Shown here piece by piece: positions 47,150-57,038 of a DNA stretch of 64,000 nt (within the stretch, counting starts at the first letter, position 1; each line of letters starts with the position of its first letter). Origin of the DNA: Legionella steigerwaltii (GTDB lineage Bacteria; Pseudomonadota; Gammaproteobacteria; Legionellales; Legionellaceae). The notes beneath the pieces are model-generated. The model saw only the letters and a list, made by a program, of their open reading frames with translations, was not told the DNA's origin and searched no databases. Made by a program: the position numbers and the translations under genes. The DNA lies in assembly GCF_001468065.1 (NCBI RefSeq), contig NZ_LNYZ01000006.1, positions 1 to 64,000 of the forward strand, given 5' to 3'.

Positions 47150-47830
47150 CTACTTAACTGAACGCAACAATTCTAACATCGCCTTCGCGGCGAGTTGTTC
47201 AGCCTTTCGCCGATTGGATCCCTCACCAAAGGTTTTTTGCCTCGCTCCATTAACCGTACAGGTGATATAAAATATTTGATTGTGTTCATCACCTTCTACC
47301 TTAGTTAAGGTATACTCTGGAAGAGCAATTTTTTCAGCCTGTAAATATTCCTGCAGTTGAGTTTTAGCGTCTTTCAAACAATCGTTTAAATTAGGATCTT
47401 CAAGCCGAGAATGATATAACTTTAAAATAACCTCTTTTGCAGACTCAATGCCACCATCAAGAAAAACTGCGGCAAAAACTGCTTCCAGGGCATCAGAAAG
47501 AATTGAGGCACGACGAAAACCACCACTTTTTAGCTCGCCTTGGCCTAAAAAAAGAAAATCGCCAAGATCAATTTCTTTAGCTAATTCGACCAACATCTCG
47601 CCTCGAACCAAAAATGATCGCAAACGACTTAATTGACCTTCACTCTGCATAGGAAATCGATGAAATAGTTCATTGGCAATTACAAAACTTAAAATTGAAT
47701 CTCCTAGAAACTCAAAACGCTCATAGTTTTCACTACCCACACTACAGTGCGTCAAAGCTTGCCTAAGATAAGCAACATTTTTAAATTGATAATTTAATCG
47801 CCTGCATAACCTTTCTAAATCAACTTTCAC
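47150..47830 (-). CDS. rnc: Ribonuclease III
   Basis: RNase III cleaves double-stranded RNA in rRNA and mRNA processing. The 226-residue protein has the signature RFEFLGDSILSFVIANELF (about 38-56) with the metal-binding acidic residues, a second acidic site in SDALEAVFAAVFLDGG and a C-terminal dsRNA-binding domain (about 150-226; DAKTQLQEYLQ to RRKAEQLAAKAM). Length equals E. coli Rnc (226). It overlaps the upstream DUF4845 gene by 11 bases. The usual downstream gene era is absent here. Confidence 0.96.
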   Translation of the reverse strand: MKVDLERLCRRLNYQFKNVAYLRQALTHCSVGSENYERFEFLGDSILSFVIANELFHRFPMQSEGQLSRLRSFLVRGEMLVELAKEIDLGDFLFLGQGELKSGGFRRASILSDALEAVFAAVFLDGGIESAKEVILKLYHSRLEDPNLNDCLKDAKTQLQEYLQAEKIALPEYTLTKVEGDEHNQIFYITCTVNGARQKTFGEGSNRRKAEQLAAKAMLELLRSVK

Positions 47831-48212
47831 TGCCAGTTACAACCTCTTCAGTATGATCAAAATCAAATAATAAGCTTATATTGTATACTAAAGGCTTAAT
47901 CACTTGGTATTTCAATTTCACTCTAAATTTATTGCCACCCATGGGTTCAATAGCTAACTGATTTTCCTTTAAACTTTCTACGCCGTTTATATCCAGACGT
48001 TTATCTAAAGTACTCTTCAGAACGTTAACATCAGCAACCGGATCCCCTGTTAATGTGGATGGAGGAATCGAATTTAATCCTTTCACTGATTCGAGAACAG
48101 AGTAATACTGCAGGTAAACCGGAATAATACGCATTATTACCACCACACCCATAACAAGCACAACTACAGTAACTAACATCCCTATAAAAGTCATTCCCTT
48201 TTGTCTTTGCAT
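47820..48212 (-). CDS. Small membrane protein, DUF4845 family
   Basis: The 130-residue protein has a type-IV-pilin-like N-terminus, MQRQKGMTFIGMLVTVVVLV, with one membrane segment (about 7-30) and a periplasmic domain of about 100 residues. It matches the DUF4845 proteins found between lepB and rnc in many Gammaproteobacteria; their role is unknown. It overlaps rnc and follows lepB after 72 bases. Confidence 0.85.
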   Translation of the reverse strand: MQRQKGMTFIGMLVTVVVLVMGVVVIMRIIPVYLQYYSVLESVKGLNSIPPSTLTGDPVADVNVLKSTLDKRLDINGVESLKENQLAIEPMGGNKFRVKLKYQVIKPLVYNISLLFDFDHTEEVVTGSES

Positions 48213-48284
48213 TTGTTATTCCCTTTATCTGCTCTAAATTTAAAATCAATATTTTGATCTAAGAACCATGAAAATATCACGTAT

Positions 48285-49040
48285 TTAGGGTATCAATTTC
48301 CCTATTTTAGACCAACGCACATTAGCCGTCTTACTATTCCAACTCATCCAAACCAAAAATGCTTTGCCTCGCAAATAGGACTCAGGTACAAACCCCCAGA
48401 ATCTGCTATCTGCACTGTCATCGCGGTTATCACCCATCATGAAATAATTTCCCTCGGGCACTACAATATCAAAGTCTACAGCGGGAACATCAGCTCGAAT
48501 GAAAATATCATGCACAGTTCCATTCAAATCTTCTTTATATTTAGCTACTGCCTTCCCAGAGCTCTCATCAATAGTGTACTCAACAAAGGTTTGTTTTGCT
48601 TCCTTACCATTAATTGTTAATACCTTATTGTGATAAGTAATCTTATCACCGGGAACTCCTATTACTCTTTTAATATAATCATAAGAAGGATCGGGCGGCC
48701 AACGAAATACAGCAACTGCCCCTGTCTTAGGGTCAGAAATTGAAAGAATTTTCTTTTCCCAAACTGGGAGCCTTAATCCATAAATAAACTTATTTACCGC
48801 AACAAAATCACCAACAAGCAATGTTGGCTCTAATGAACCTGAAGGGATACGAAAAGGTTCAATTATGAATGAGCGTAGAATTAAGACAATGAAGAAAACG
48901 GGGAAAAAAGATCGTGAGTATTCAATGATCCGATTGGGTTTTTCATCCTGAGTACGCTTTTTTGCCCAAAATAGAACATCGAGTAGATAAATAAATCCAC
49001 TGATAAAAGATAGGACAACTAATATTAAAGCAAAATTCAT
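48285..49040 (-). CDS. lepB: Signal peptidase I LepB
   Basis: LepB removes signal peptides at the periplasmic face of the inner membrane. The 251-residue protein has two membrane segments (about 3-24 and 46-60), the catalytic Ser69 in IPSGSLEPTL, the catalytic Lys in DYIKRVIGVPGD and the MGDNRDDSADSRFWG box. The usual Met after the catalytic Ser is Leu here, a variation tolerated in the family. It is shorter than E. coli LepB (324) in the periplasmic insert. It lies downstream of lepA as in other species. Confidence 0.96.
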   Translation of the reverse strand: MNFALILVVLSFISGFIYLLDVLFWAKKRTQDEKPNRIIEYSRSFFPVFFIVLILRSFIIEPFRIPSGSLEPTLLVGDFVAVNKFIYGLRLPVWEKKILSISDPKTGAVAVFRWPPDPSYDYIKRVIGVPGDKITYHNKVLTINGKEAKQTFVEYTIDESSGKAVAKYKEDLNGTVHDIFIRADVPAVDFDIVVPEGNYFMMGDNRDDSADSRFWGFVPESYLRGKAFLVWMSWNSKTANVRWSKIGKLIP

Positions 49041-49143
49041 AAATTTATATCCTAATTAAACTTAATTTATATATCCAATAACCATTCATCCATTTTAAAA
49101 TCCTGGTGAAAAGTCAGATTTGGTGAACCGTGGTAAACAGCTA

Positions 49144-50949
49144 TTATTTCTTTTTATCCGTTTGAAACACAGCCATAAAAGCCTCTTGCGGTATTTCCAC
49201 ATGCCCCACTTGCTTCATACGTTTTTTACCCGCTTTTTGTTTTTCCAATAATTTCCGTTTTCGTGTCACATCACCACCATAACATTTAGCAGTAACGTTT
49301 TTTCGTAGTGCCTTTACTGTTTGTCTGGCAATAATATGACTGCCTAAAGCCGCTTGAATTGCCACATCAAACATTTGTCTTGGAATTAAATCTCGCATTT
49401 TCTCAGCAATTAATTTTCCACGACTATGTGATGAGGAGCGATGGACAATCACTGAGAGCGCGTCCACACGTTCACTATTAATCAAAATATCCATTTTAAC
49501 TAAATCGGCTTCCTGAAAACGCAAAAAATTGTAATCCAATGAAGCATAACCTCGGCTCACCGATTTTAATCGGTCAAAAAAGTCAGAAACTACTTCGCTC
49601 ATTGGAATATCATAGGTTACAGAAACTTGGCGGCCACTGTAAGTCATATTTACTTGGACACCACGTCGCTCAATACACAAATTAATAATTGAACCGAGAT
49701 AATCCTGTGGTACAAGTATATTTGCTCGTACAATAGGCTCATACATTTCTTTAATTTGTGGAAGCGGCGGTAGATGAGATGGATTATCAATGAGCATCGT
49801 CTCGCCTTTTTGCGTCACAATTTGATAAACCACTGTAGGCGCGGTGGAGATTAGATCAAGATTATATTCTCGTTCCAGACGCTCCTGTACAATTTCCATA
49901 TGCAGCATACCTAGGAAGCCACATCGGAAACCAAAACCTAGTGCTTCAGAAGATTCAGGTTCATAAAAGAGTGAAGCATCATTGAGGCTTAATTTAGCCA
50001 AAGCTTCGCGGAATGCCTCAAAATCATCAGCACTGATAGGAAATAGACCCGCATAAACTTGGGGTTTCACACGTTGAAAACCAGGAAGTGGTTTATCCGC
50101 AGAATTTTTTTCCAGAGTAAGTGTATCGCCTACTGGAGCGCCTTGAATTTCTTTGATTCCGGCAACGACATAACCGACTTCACCAGCATTCAACATTTCC
50201 AGCTTAGTACGTTTAGGAGTAAATATACCTACCTGATCAACCTCATAAGATCGACCTGTAGACATGACTCTCATCTTGTCCCCCTTACGTATCGATCCAT
50301 TTACAATACGCACCAAAGAAACAACACCAAGGTAGCTATCAAACCATGAATCAATAATTAAAGCTTGTAAAGGCGCGTCGATATTACCTACTGGTGGTGG
50401 AATACGAGTTACTAATGCTTCCAGAACATCTTCCACACCAAGTCCACTTTTTGCACTAGCCCTTATTGCATCGTGTGCGTCCACACCAATAATATCTTCA
50501 ATTTCTGAGATAACACGCTCTGGCTCAGCTTGCGGTAAATCAATTTTATTAAGCACGGGCAAAACAGATAATGATTGATCAATGGCCGTGTAACAAACAG
50601 CGACAGTTTGTGCTTCCACACCCTGGGCTGCATCCACAACAAGAATCGCACCCTCACAAGCAGCCAAAGAACGAGATACTTCATAGCTAAAGTCCACATG
50701 TCCTGGTGTATCAATGAAGTTTAAGAGATAGCTATTGCCATCTTTCGCAGTGTAATTTAAAGAAACACACTGGGCTTTGATCGTAATCCCCCTTTCTCGC
50801 TCTATATCCATTGAGTCAAGAACTTGAGCACTCATTTCACGTTCTGTTAAACCACCACAAATTTGGATAAACCGATCTGCCAAGGTTGATTTACCATGAT
50901 CAATATGGGCAATAATCGAAAAATTACGAATCCGCTTTAAATCACTCAA
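49144..50949 (-). CDS. lepA: Elongation factor 4 (LepA)
   Basis: LepA is a ribosome-binding GTPase. A TTG start at 50949 gives [21 protein letters not shown] as the N-terminus and 601 residues, against 599 in E. coli, with AAGGG 8 bases upstream; an ATG at 50979 would add ten unmatched residues and has no ribosome-binding site. GTPase motifs [17 protein letters not shown] and NKIDLP are present, and the specific C-terminal domain ends with [20 protein letters not shown]. It heads the lepA-lepB-DUF4845-rnc block. Confidence 0.96.
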   Translation of the reverse strand: MSDLKRIRNFSIIAHIDHGKSTLADRFIQICGGLTEREMSAQVLDSMDIERERGITIKAQCVSLNYTAKDGNSYLLNFIDTPGHVDFSYEVSRSLAACEGAILVVDAAQGVEAQTVAVCYTAIDQSLSVLPVLNKIDLPQAEPERVISEIEDIIGVDAHDAIRASAKSGLGVEDVLEALVTRIPPPVGNIDAPLQALIIDSWFDSYLGVVSLVRIVNGSIRKGDKMRVMSTGRSYEVDQVGIFTPKRTKLEMLNAGEVGYVVAGIKEIQGAPVGDTLTLEKNSADKPLPGFQRVKPQVYAGLFPISADDFEAFREALAKLSLNDASLFYEPESSEALGFGFRCGFLGMLHMEIVQERLEREYNLDLISTAPTVVYQIVTQKGETMLIDNPSHLPPLPQIKEMYEPIVRANILVPQDYLGSIINLCIERRGVQVNMTYSGRQVSVTYDIPMSEVVSDFFDRLKSVSRGYASLDYNFLRFQEADLVKMDILINSERVDALSVIVHRSSSHSRGKLIAEKMRDLIPRQMFDVAIQAALGSHIIARQTVKALRKNVTAKCYGGDVTRKRKLLEKQKAGKKRMKQVGHVEIPQEAFMAVFQTDKKK

Positions 50950-51073
50950 CTGAAATACCCTTTTTTGCAAATAGCGCATTCTAGCTTAAATAAGCGCAGC
51001 CTTAAAGTATTTGCTAATGCACCGCATTTTTAATAAGATTTACCATTTCGTTTTTCTATTATTAGGGTGCGCT

Positions 51074-52096
51074 ATGCGACGAGTATCAAGTTTGGGGTTT
51101 ATAGCAATATTATTGCTACTTCTTTCGTTCTCAACTTATTCAGATACCGCATTTACACAAAGAAAAGATGTACAACTCTTTATCAAAAGTATGGTTAATG
51201 AGTACCACTTTAATGCTAAAGAGCTTACAGCAACAATGAATCAGGTAGTAATCCGACCCGATATCATTGAATCGATGGAAAAACCCTATGAAAAGAAGAA
51301 TTGGGATGTTTATAGAGATTTGTTTCTTACCCCTGCACGTCTAAAAGGCGGATTGGACTATTGGGCAGCGAATAGAAAGGCATTAGAAAAAGCACAAAAA
51401 AAATATGGCGTTCCCCCAGAAATTATTATTGCAATTTTGGGAGTGGAAACCTTATATGGAGAGAAACAAGGAGAACATCGAGTTCTAGATGCATTAGCCA
51501 CACTGGCTTTCAATTATCCAAAACGCGCGCCTTATTTCACTAAAGAATTAAAAGAATACCTGCTTCTTTGTCGCGAACATGGAGTTCCTGCAACCCAATT
51601 CAAAGGTTCCTATGCAGGTGCCATTGGCCAACCACAATTCATGCCCAGTAGTTACCGTAACTTTGCTGTTGATTTTAATAATACTGGAAAACGCGATATT
51701 GTAACCAATAATGCGGATTCGATTGGAAGCATTGCGAATTATTTCTATCATCATGGTTGGAGACCTAATGATGGGGTTGCCCAACATGCCACAGTAGTTG
51801 GTACTCGTTATAAACGAATTCAAGTGAACCCTAAAAAACCCAATTATTACTATTCACAATTGATTGCAAATGGTATTAAACCTGTTACCGCCGCGTATAA
51901 TCATCCTTCACGCGCCGCCTTAATTGAGCTGGTTACGGCTAAAGGGAATGAATATTGGATCGCTTATCCTAATTTCTTTGTGATAACCCGATACAATTCA
52001 AGTCCCCAGTATGCACTTGTAGTTTATCTACTGTCGCAACAATTGAAGCAACAATGGACTGCCATGAATATAAAAAAACTTAGAGCTTATGCTTAG
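51074..52096 (+). CDS. mltB: Membrane-bound lytic transglycosylase B, MltB-type
   Basis: This enzyme cuts peptidoglycan glycan strands to 1,6-anhydromuropeptides. The ATG at 51074 (MRRVSSLGFIAILLLLLSF) starts a clean signal peptide and has AGGGTG upstream; an in-frame ATG at 51011 would add 21 residues. The 340-residue protein has the catalytic Glu in ILGVETLYGE, then YAGAIGQPQFMPSSYR and the DSIGSIANYFYHHGW motif. No lipobox Cys is seen at the cleavage region, so it may be periplasmic rather than lipid-anchored. lspL begins 2 bases after its stop. Confidence 0.92.
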   Translation: MRRVSSLGFIAILLLLLSFSTYSDTAFTQRKDVQLFIKSMVNEYHFNAKELTATMNQVVIRPDIIESMEKPYEKKNWDVYRDLFLTPARLKGGLDYWAANRKALEKAQKKYGVPPEIIIAILGVETLYGEKQGEHRVLDALATLAFNYPKRAPYFTKELKEYLLLCREHGVPATQFKGSYAGAIGQPQFMPSSYRNFAVDFNNTGKRDIVTNNADSIGSIANYFYHHGWRPNDGVAQHATVVGTRYKRIQVNPKKPNYYYSQLIANGIKPVTAAYNHPSRAALIELVTAKGNEYWIAYPNFFVITRYNSSPQYALVVYLLSQQLKQQWTAMNIKKLRAYA

Positions 52097-52098
52097 GA

Positions 52099-53238
52099 AT
52101 GAATACCCTTTTTCTTTTCGCAAAACATCTTAATGAAGCAGGATGTTTCTGCCTCAAAATGAACGCTGATGGAGCATTAATTGCTCCACCTGCTCAACGT
52201 AGTTTTGCCGAAATTAAAACACTACAGACAGAAAGTAACACTTTAGTTATTGAAACATGTGAACAGGTCAGTCTTCTTAATCTCGAGTTTTCATGGCTTC
52301 CAGATAGGAAGGCAAGAATTGCAATCCCTTATGCTTTAGAAGAAAAACTAGCACAACCAGTAGATGAGCTTCATTTTGCTTTTGATAAAGCACGATATCA
52401 AAATAATCAGTACCTGGTGACTGTGATAAGTAAACAGCGAATTCGATATCTCATGCAATTCCTCAGGGAGCAAGGAATAGAATTTTCTGGAATCACCGTA
52501 GATTGGTTTGCCCTGGAACCACAAGAATTATGCGTTTGTGAAGCAACATTACTTATTAATACCGATGATTTCAAAGGAGCTCTATCAGGAGAATTAGCTC
52601 ATATCTATCTAAAAGGCCACCCGCAACATCAACCTTTGCTTTTTGAAGACAGTACAATCCAAGATGATTCATCTTTGCCCAAGAATCAGGAATCATCGTA
52701 CACATGGATTGCCCAAAGAATACTAAAAGCAAAGCTGATGAACCTCTGTCAAGGAGAGATGCAGTACGGCAATAAGGCAAATCAACTTAAAAAAGGATAT
52801 CAAATCGCCGGCGCTCTTTTTTGTGTTTGGTTAATCTCCCTACTTGTAGTCAATGGGATCAAGTTGCATTTACTCAATAAAGATACTCAAAAAATTGATG
52901 CGCAAATTGCAGTGATTTATCATGAATTTTTTCCTGATGCAAAACAAGTTATTAGCCCTAAATTTCGCATCACACAGCTGTTAAAAAGCAATAATGCGGA
53001 AGAACAAAATCGCTTTTGGTTCTTACTCAACCAATTTTCCAAGGTCATGAAAAATGATCACAATACCTTGGAACAATTACGTTATCAGAATAAGATTTTA
53101 TCAGTCACATTGGTCAGCACGGACTTTGCCAGTTTAGAAGAATTAGAAAATGCATTAAAAAAGCTTCAACTTAAAGTAAAACAAACCCAAGCATCAACTC
53201 GCGAACAACAAGTTGTCGCTACTTTGGAGTTAATGTGA
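52099..53238 (+). CDS. lspL: Type II secretion system protein L (LspL)
   Basis: GspL proteins link the cytosolic secretion ATPase to the inner-membrane platform. The 379-residue protein has a cytosolic actin-like domain (about 1-235; WLPDRKARIAIPYALEEKLA), one membrane segment at about 233-253 (IAGALFCVWLISLLVVNGIK) and a ferredoxin-like periplasmic domain to the end. Sequence similarity is weak in this family, but topology, length and the following gspM-like gene agree. In Legionella the lsp genes are split over several loci with lspLM as a pair, which fits. Confidence 0.85.
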   Translation: MNTLFLFAKHLNEAGCFCLKMNADGALIAPPAQRSFAEIKTLQTESNTLVIETCEQVSLLNLEFSWLPDRKARIAIPYALEEKLAQPVDELHFAFDKARYQNNQYLVTVISKQRIRYLMQFLREQGIEFSGITVDWFALEPQELCVCEATLLINTDDFKGALSGELAHIYLKGHPQHQPLLFEDSTIQDDSSLPKNQESSYTWIAQRILKAKLMNLCQGEMQYGNKANQLKKGYQIAGALFCVWLISLLVVNGIKLHLLNKDTQKIDAQIAVIYHEFFPDAKQVISPKFRITQLLKSNNAEEQNRFWFLLNQFSKVMKNDHNTLEQLRYQNKILSVTLVSTDFASLEELENALKKLQLKVKQTQASTREQQVVATLELM

Positions 53239-53717
53239 AAGCATACTTAAGTACACTTAATGAACGAGAAAGATGGATGTTGATTGGAACAGCAGTGTGC
53301 CTTTTCCTTTATGTGTATTATTTGTTTTTGTATAACCCGTTGAGCCAAAAGGTAAACCAAAAATCAACCCAACTCGTCGAAAAAACGGCTACACTCGAGT
53401 GGATGAAAAAGATAAAACAACAAAGCCATACAAAACAAACGAAAAAACAAATAGTTGATAACAGTCAATTATTAACGACTCTAGCGACACAACTAAAAAA
53501 TGACACAACATTAAAGTTTCCATATCAGTTGCAACAAACTGGCTCCGGAGATATTCAGCTTACTTTTGATGCAGTTGCTTTTAATTTATTTATTACCTGG
53601 TTGGAAAAAATAAATCAACGCTATGCGATTACCGTAAAACAGTTTGAAGCAGATCGCTCGAAAACACCTGGTGTAACTCGTTTAATGATCTTAATTAGCT
53701 CCGCTTCGAAAACTTAG
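53235..53717 (+). CDS. lspM: Type II secretion system protein M (LspM)
   Basis: GspM pairs with GspL in the inner-membrane platform. The 160-residue protein has a short cytosolic start (LNERERWML), one membrane segment at about 15-33 and a periplasmic ferredoxin-like domain, the typical GspM plan. It starts with GTG overlapping the lspL stop (GTGA). Assignment rests on topology, NERER-like start and neighbour. Confidence 0.85.
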   Translation: MKAYLSTLNERERWMLIGTAVCLFLYVYYLFLYNPLSQKVNQKSTQLVEKTATLEWMKKIKQQSHTKQTKKQIVDNSQLLTTLATQLKNDTTLKFPYQLQQTGSGDIQLTFDAVAFNLFITWLEKINQRYAITVKQFEADRSKTPGVTRLMILISSASKT

Positions 53718-53753
53718 CCTGTTATAATCTGGGTGAAGAGGCAATAATGCCCC

Positions 53754-53827
53754 GTCATCACGAGTGTAACGAGGGGAACCTTCACCCTATGCACCGAGTT
53801 ACGATGGGAGACCCCACTCGGGATGAC
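53754..53827. repeat. Different inverted repeat, possibly nested in a decayed copy
   Basis: GTCATCACGAGT (53754-53765) pairs with ACTCGGGATGAC (53816-53827) with one mismatch. Its ends are those of a second repeat type (GTCATCCCGAG). Just outside lie CTGGGTGAAG at 53729 and CTTCACCC within it, which recall the TAGCCTGGGTGAAG family, so this may be one element inserted in another. It lies between lspM and the oxidoreductase gene. Confidence 0.55.
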
Positions 53828-53885
53828 GAAAAAAGATTCCGGGTTAAGAGCGATACAAGAACTTCATAAAAAATAAGGAAATTTC

Positions 53886-54890
53886 ATGTCAAACTCATCA
53901 GTTAAAATTGTTCGTTTTCACGAAACTGGGGGACCAGAGGTATTAAAACTTGAAGAGATATCATTACCAGAGCCAGGGAAAGGTGAGGTTCGTTTGCGTG
54001 TTCATGCAATTGGTTTAAATCGAGCTGAAATTATGTTTCGTACTGGTCAATATTTAGTACAACCTCATTTCCCATCAAAAATTGGCTATGAAGCCTCCGG
54101 TGTGGTTGAAGCAGTTGGTCCGGATGTTGATAAAAAAATAATTGGCAAGACATACAGCACTGTGCCTTGTTTTGATCTAGGTAAATATGGTGTATATGGA
54201 GAAGTGGCCATAGTCCCTGCATACGCACTTGCAGCATATCCTGAGAAACTTTCATATGCAGAGGGAACTTCCATATGGATGCAATACATGACAGCTTATG
54301 GAGCTCTGATTCACTATGGAAAACTCTCTAAAAATGATTTTGTTTTAATTACTGCAGCAAGTAGTAGTGTGGGATTAGCTGCAATTCAAATTGCACGAAC
54401 TCAGGGTGCAAAGAGTATTGTTACCACACGTACCTCTAAGAAAAAAGCTGAGTTACTCTCTTTAGGCGCAGATCATGTCATTGTAACAAGCGAAGAAAAT
54501 CTCCCTGCTCGTGTAAGTGAAATAACAAAGGGTACAGGAGTAAAAATCGTTTTTGATCCAATCGCTGGTAAAGGCGTTGAAGTTCTAGCAGAAACACTCT
54601 CACCAGGTGGAACACTTTTTGTTTATGGTAACTTATCTCTGGAACAGATTACGCCTTTCCCTCTTTTCACCGCATTGAACAAAGGAATTTCTGTGCGGGG
54701 TTATACGCTTTTTGAAATTGCTACTCAAACCGAGGCTCGGAAAGAAGCCGAAAAATATATTTTTGATCATTTACAAGATGGATCATTTCATCCTCAAATT
54801 GCCCAAACTTTCTCTTTGGGACATATAGTCGATGCACATCGATACATGGAGTCTAATGAACAAGTAGGTAAAATTATAGTAACCGCTTAA
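53886..54890 (+). CDS. Zinc-independent MDR oxidoreductase (quinone-reductase-like)
   Basis: The 334-residue protein belongs to the medium-chain dehydrogenase/reductase superfamily. The GroES-like N-terminal half has LPEPGKGEVRLRVHAIGLNRAE and GYEASGVVEAVG; the Rossmann half has LITAASSSVGLAAIQIAR with the nucleotide-binding loop. The cysteine zinc ligands of alcohol dehydrogenases are lacking, which points to NADPH:quinone-reductase or enoyl-reductase type. The substrate is unknown. An AAGGAAAT site precedes the ATG. Confidence 0.85.
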   Translation: MSNSSVKIVRFHETGGPEVLKLEEISLPEPGKGEVRLRVHAIGLNRAEIMFRTGQYLVQPHFPSKIGYEASGVVEAVGPDVDKKIIGKTYSTVPCFDLGKYGVYGEVAIVPAYALAAYPEKLSYAEGTSIWMQYMTAYGALIHYGKLSKNDFVLITAASSSVGLAAIQIARTQGAKSIVTTRTSKKKAELLSLGADHVIVTSEENLPARVSEITKGTGVKIVFDPIAGKGVEVLAETLSPGGTLFVYGNLSLEQITPFPLFTALNKGISVRGYTLFEIATQTEARKEAEKYIFDHLQDGSFHPQIAQTFSLGHIVDAHRYMESNEQVGKIIVTA

Positions 54891-54897
54891 TCGCAGC

Positions 54898-54933
54898 AAA
54901 AAATGCCCGAGTAAAGGTCTCTCTTCACTCGGG
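54898..54933 (-). terminator. Intrinsic terminator of the SPOR lipoprotein gene
   Basis: On the minus strand CCCGAGT pairs with ACTCGGG across a 14-base loop and GCA then TTTTTT follow. It may also serve the convergent oxidoreductase gene, though the T run is on the minus strand only. Confidence 0.75.
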
Positions 54934-54946
54934 TCAAGCTATTATT

Positions 54947-55459
54947 CTAGTGTTGGACACTGCTCCAATTAATTACTGAAGCACCACTTTTCAATTCAGG
55001 GGGTAAAGAATTTAAAGCTTTTTGTGCTTCTTCAGAGGTAGTGTAGGTTCCATATACTCCTCTATATCGAGTTTTACCATCTCGATCATATTTTACCTGC
55101 GCCATTCGATCTTTTTTGGGCGCTTTATATAGGACTTGTGCAACTTGAGATGCCTTGTCCCCTTCGGTCAATTCAATCGTATAACCTTGAGGATTTTGAC
55201 TATTTACCCAAGTCTCATCTCTGTCTTTAAAAGACACTGGAGAATGCAACTCGCCAACATGATATGAATTAGGAACTTTTACTTCCTGACTTCGTTGGTA
55301 TCTATAGTCATAATTCGTATTGTAACTATTTATAGTCCAAGGTTGTTGTGTGATATCAACATATGAATATGCTGGATATGAGATGTTGTCATCTTTAGTA
55401 CAGGAAGACATACCAAAAGCACAAATTACTATGAGCGCTAAGTTTATTTTCTTATCCAT
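54947..55459 (-). CDS. Lipoprotein with C-terminal SPOR domain
   Basis: The 170-residue precursor starts MDKKINLALIVICAF with a lipobox ending MSSC (Cys20). The C-terminal 75 residues look like a SPOR domain (YTIELTEGDKASQVAQVLY; RGVYGTYTTSEEAQKALNSL), which binds glycan strands stripped of stem peptides at the septum. The middle is Tyr/Ser-rich and disordered. The ATG at 55459 is preferred because AGGGGA lies 6-9 bases upstream; the one at 55465 abuts that site. Confidence 0.8.
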   Translation of the reverse strand: MDKKINLALIVICAFGMSSCTKDDNISYPAYSYVDITQQPWTINSYNTNYDYRYQRSQEVKVPNSYHVGELHSPVSFKDRDETWVNSQNPQGYTIELTEGDKASQVAQVLYKAPKKDRMAQVKYDRDGKTRYRGVYGTYTTSEEAQKALNSLPPELKSGASVINWSSVQH

Positions 55460-55603
55460 AGTCATTCCCCTAGTTTTTAGTTCTTATTATTTACTCCCTG
55501 TTCACTATATCTACATAACTAGAAAAAACTTTAGGAAATTGTGTTGTTAAAGAGCAAATTATGACTTACAGTAATTATTTTTTTATTTCGACGGCAAAAA
55601 CTT

Positions 55604-56929
55604 ATGTGGACACATCGACGTTCAGGACAAACGAATCAAAGAGGAAATCTCGATCATCGGGATCCTTATGAACGAGACCGTACACGTGTAATTCACTGCC
55701 CAGCTTTCAGACGTCTGCAAAGAAAAACACAAATTTTAGGGACTGATGAAGGTGATTTCCACCGTACTCGCCTGACCCATTCTCTCGAGGTCGATTCAAT
55801 AGGACGCAGTATTGTACATAATCTCTTAATGAACCAAGAGAAACATATAGTTTTAGCTGGCCTATTACCTAATGACGATCTGATCTCCGTTATTTGTTTA
55901 CTTCATGACATTGGACATCCACCTTTTGGACACGGTGGTGAAGTGGCCCTCAATTATATGATGCGCAATTATGGAGGGTTTGAAGCAAATGGACAAACAC
56001 TGCGACTCCTCACTAAGGTTGAAAGCAGTTATGGAACGTATGGTCTTGATTTAACCCGCCGTGCATTGCTGGGTATTTTAAAATACCCAGTGAAACGTTC
56101 TGCTGTCGTCGCACCAAAACAAGCCCCAGTTCATGAATCCATTCATAAAACCATCAAAATTAATGACTGGTTACCACCTAAAGCATATTTTGATTGCGAA
56201 CAGCCTGAGATTGATTGGTTATTGTCCCCTTTTTCTGATAATGACAAAGAATTATTTCAATCGTTATCACAAGCACCGCATGGTACAAAAGCAGGAAAAT
56301 CAGCCTACCATAGCTTTGATTGTTCCATTATGGATATCGCAGATGATATTGCTTATGGAGTGCATGATCTTGAAGATGCAATCCATTTACGCCTTATTAA
56401 TCCCTCTCATTTGGATACACCGGAGTTTAGACAGTTATTAAGCAGTACCCTATTAACCAATCGACAAAATCAAATCATTGATTCGTTATTTTCTCCAGAT
56501 CTTTATTCAAGAAAACAAACCATAGGAGAAATGGTCAATTATTTTATTACCTCAGCTCAAATCATAACGACCAATGAAAATTTTGAGAATAATCTGTTGA
56601 AATACAATTTGGCACTCGCTCCTGAAGCAAATGCCCTGCTGAACTATTTAAAACAATGCATTTATAATAATGTCATTGACTCCCAAGAAGCCCGTACTTT
56701 TGAGTATGGCGGGCAAACGGTTGTACTTAGACTGTTCGATGCCATCAGCTCCAACCCTGCCAGTTTATTAGATAACAAAAATAGAGTTTTGTTTAAACAA
56801 GCCACAGATGAAACAACTGCCTATCGGATTGTATGCGATTATCTGGCGAATATGACCGATGAGTATGCCTATAGAATGCATGAGCGATTGTTTGGGTTTA
56901 ATACAAGAACCATTTTCGAAAGACTTTGA
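55604..56929 (+). CDS. dgt: dGTP triphosphohydrolase-like protein Dgt
   Basis: This HD-domain enzyme hydrolyses deoxynucleoside triphosphates to nucleosides and triphosphate. The 441-residue product has the family N-terminus (RDPYERDRTRVIHCPAFRRL), the RLTHSLEV His and the HD pair in LLHDIGHPPFGHGGE, and SIMDIADDIAYGVHDLED downstream. Length fits the type-2 dGTPase-like subfamily rather than E. coli Dgt (505), so the preferred substrate may differ. Confidence 0.92.
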   Translation: MWTHRRSGQTNQRGNLDHRDPYERDRTRVIHCPAFRRLQRKTQILGTDEGDFHRTRLTHSLEVDSIGRSIVHNLLMNQEKHIVLAGLLPNDDLISVICLLHDIGHPPFGHGGEVALNYMMRNYGGFEANGQTLRLLTKVESSYGTYGLDLTRRALLGILKYPVKRSAVVAPKQAPVHESIHKTIKINDWLPPKAYFDCEQPEIDWLLSPFSDNDKELFQSLSQAPHGTKAGKSAYHSFDCSIMDIADDIAYGVHDLEDAIHLRLINPSHLDTPEFRQLLSSTLLTNRQNQIIDSLFSPDLYSRKQTIGEMVNYFITSAQIITTNENFENNLLKYNLALAPEANALLNYLKQCIYNNVIDSQEARTFEYGGQTVVLRLFDAISSNPASLLDNKNRVLFKQATDETTAYRIVCDYLANMTDEYAYRMHERLFGFNTRTIFERL

Positions 56930-57038
56930 GAACTCATCACTAACTTATTGAGTTTTCAACTTTTTATTTTCCCGCACTGGGATGTCTCCCCAAAATATAT
57001 TATTATCTCCTTTCAATTCACGGAGAAATAAGAATAAA

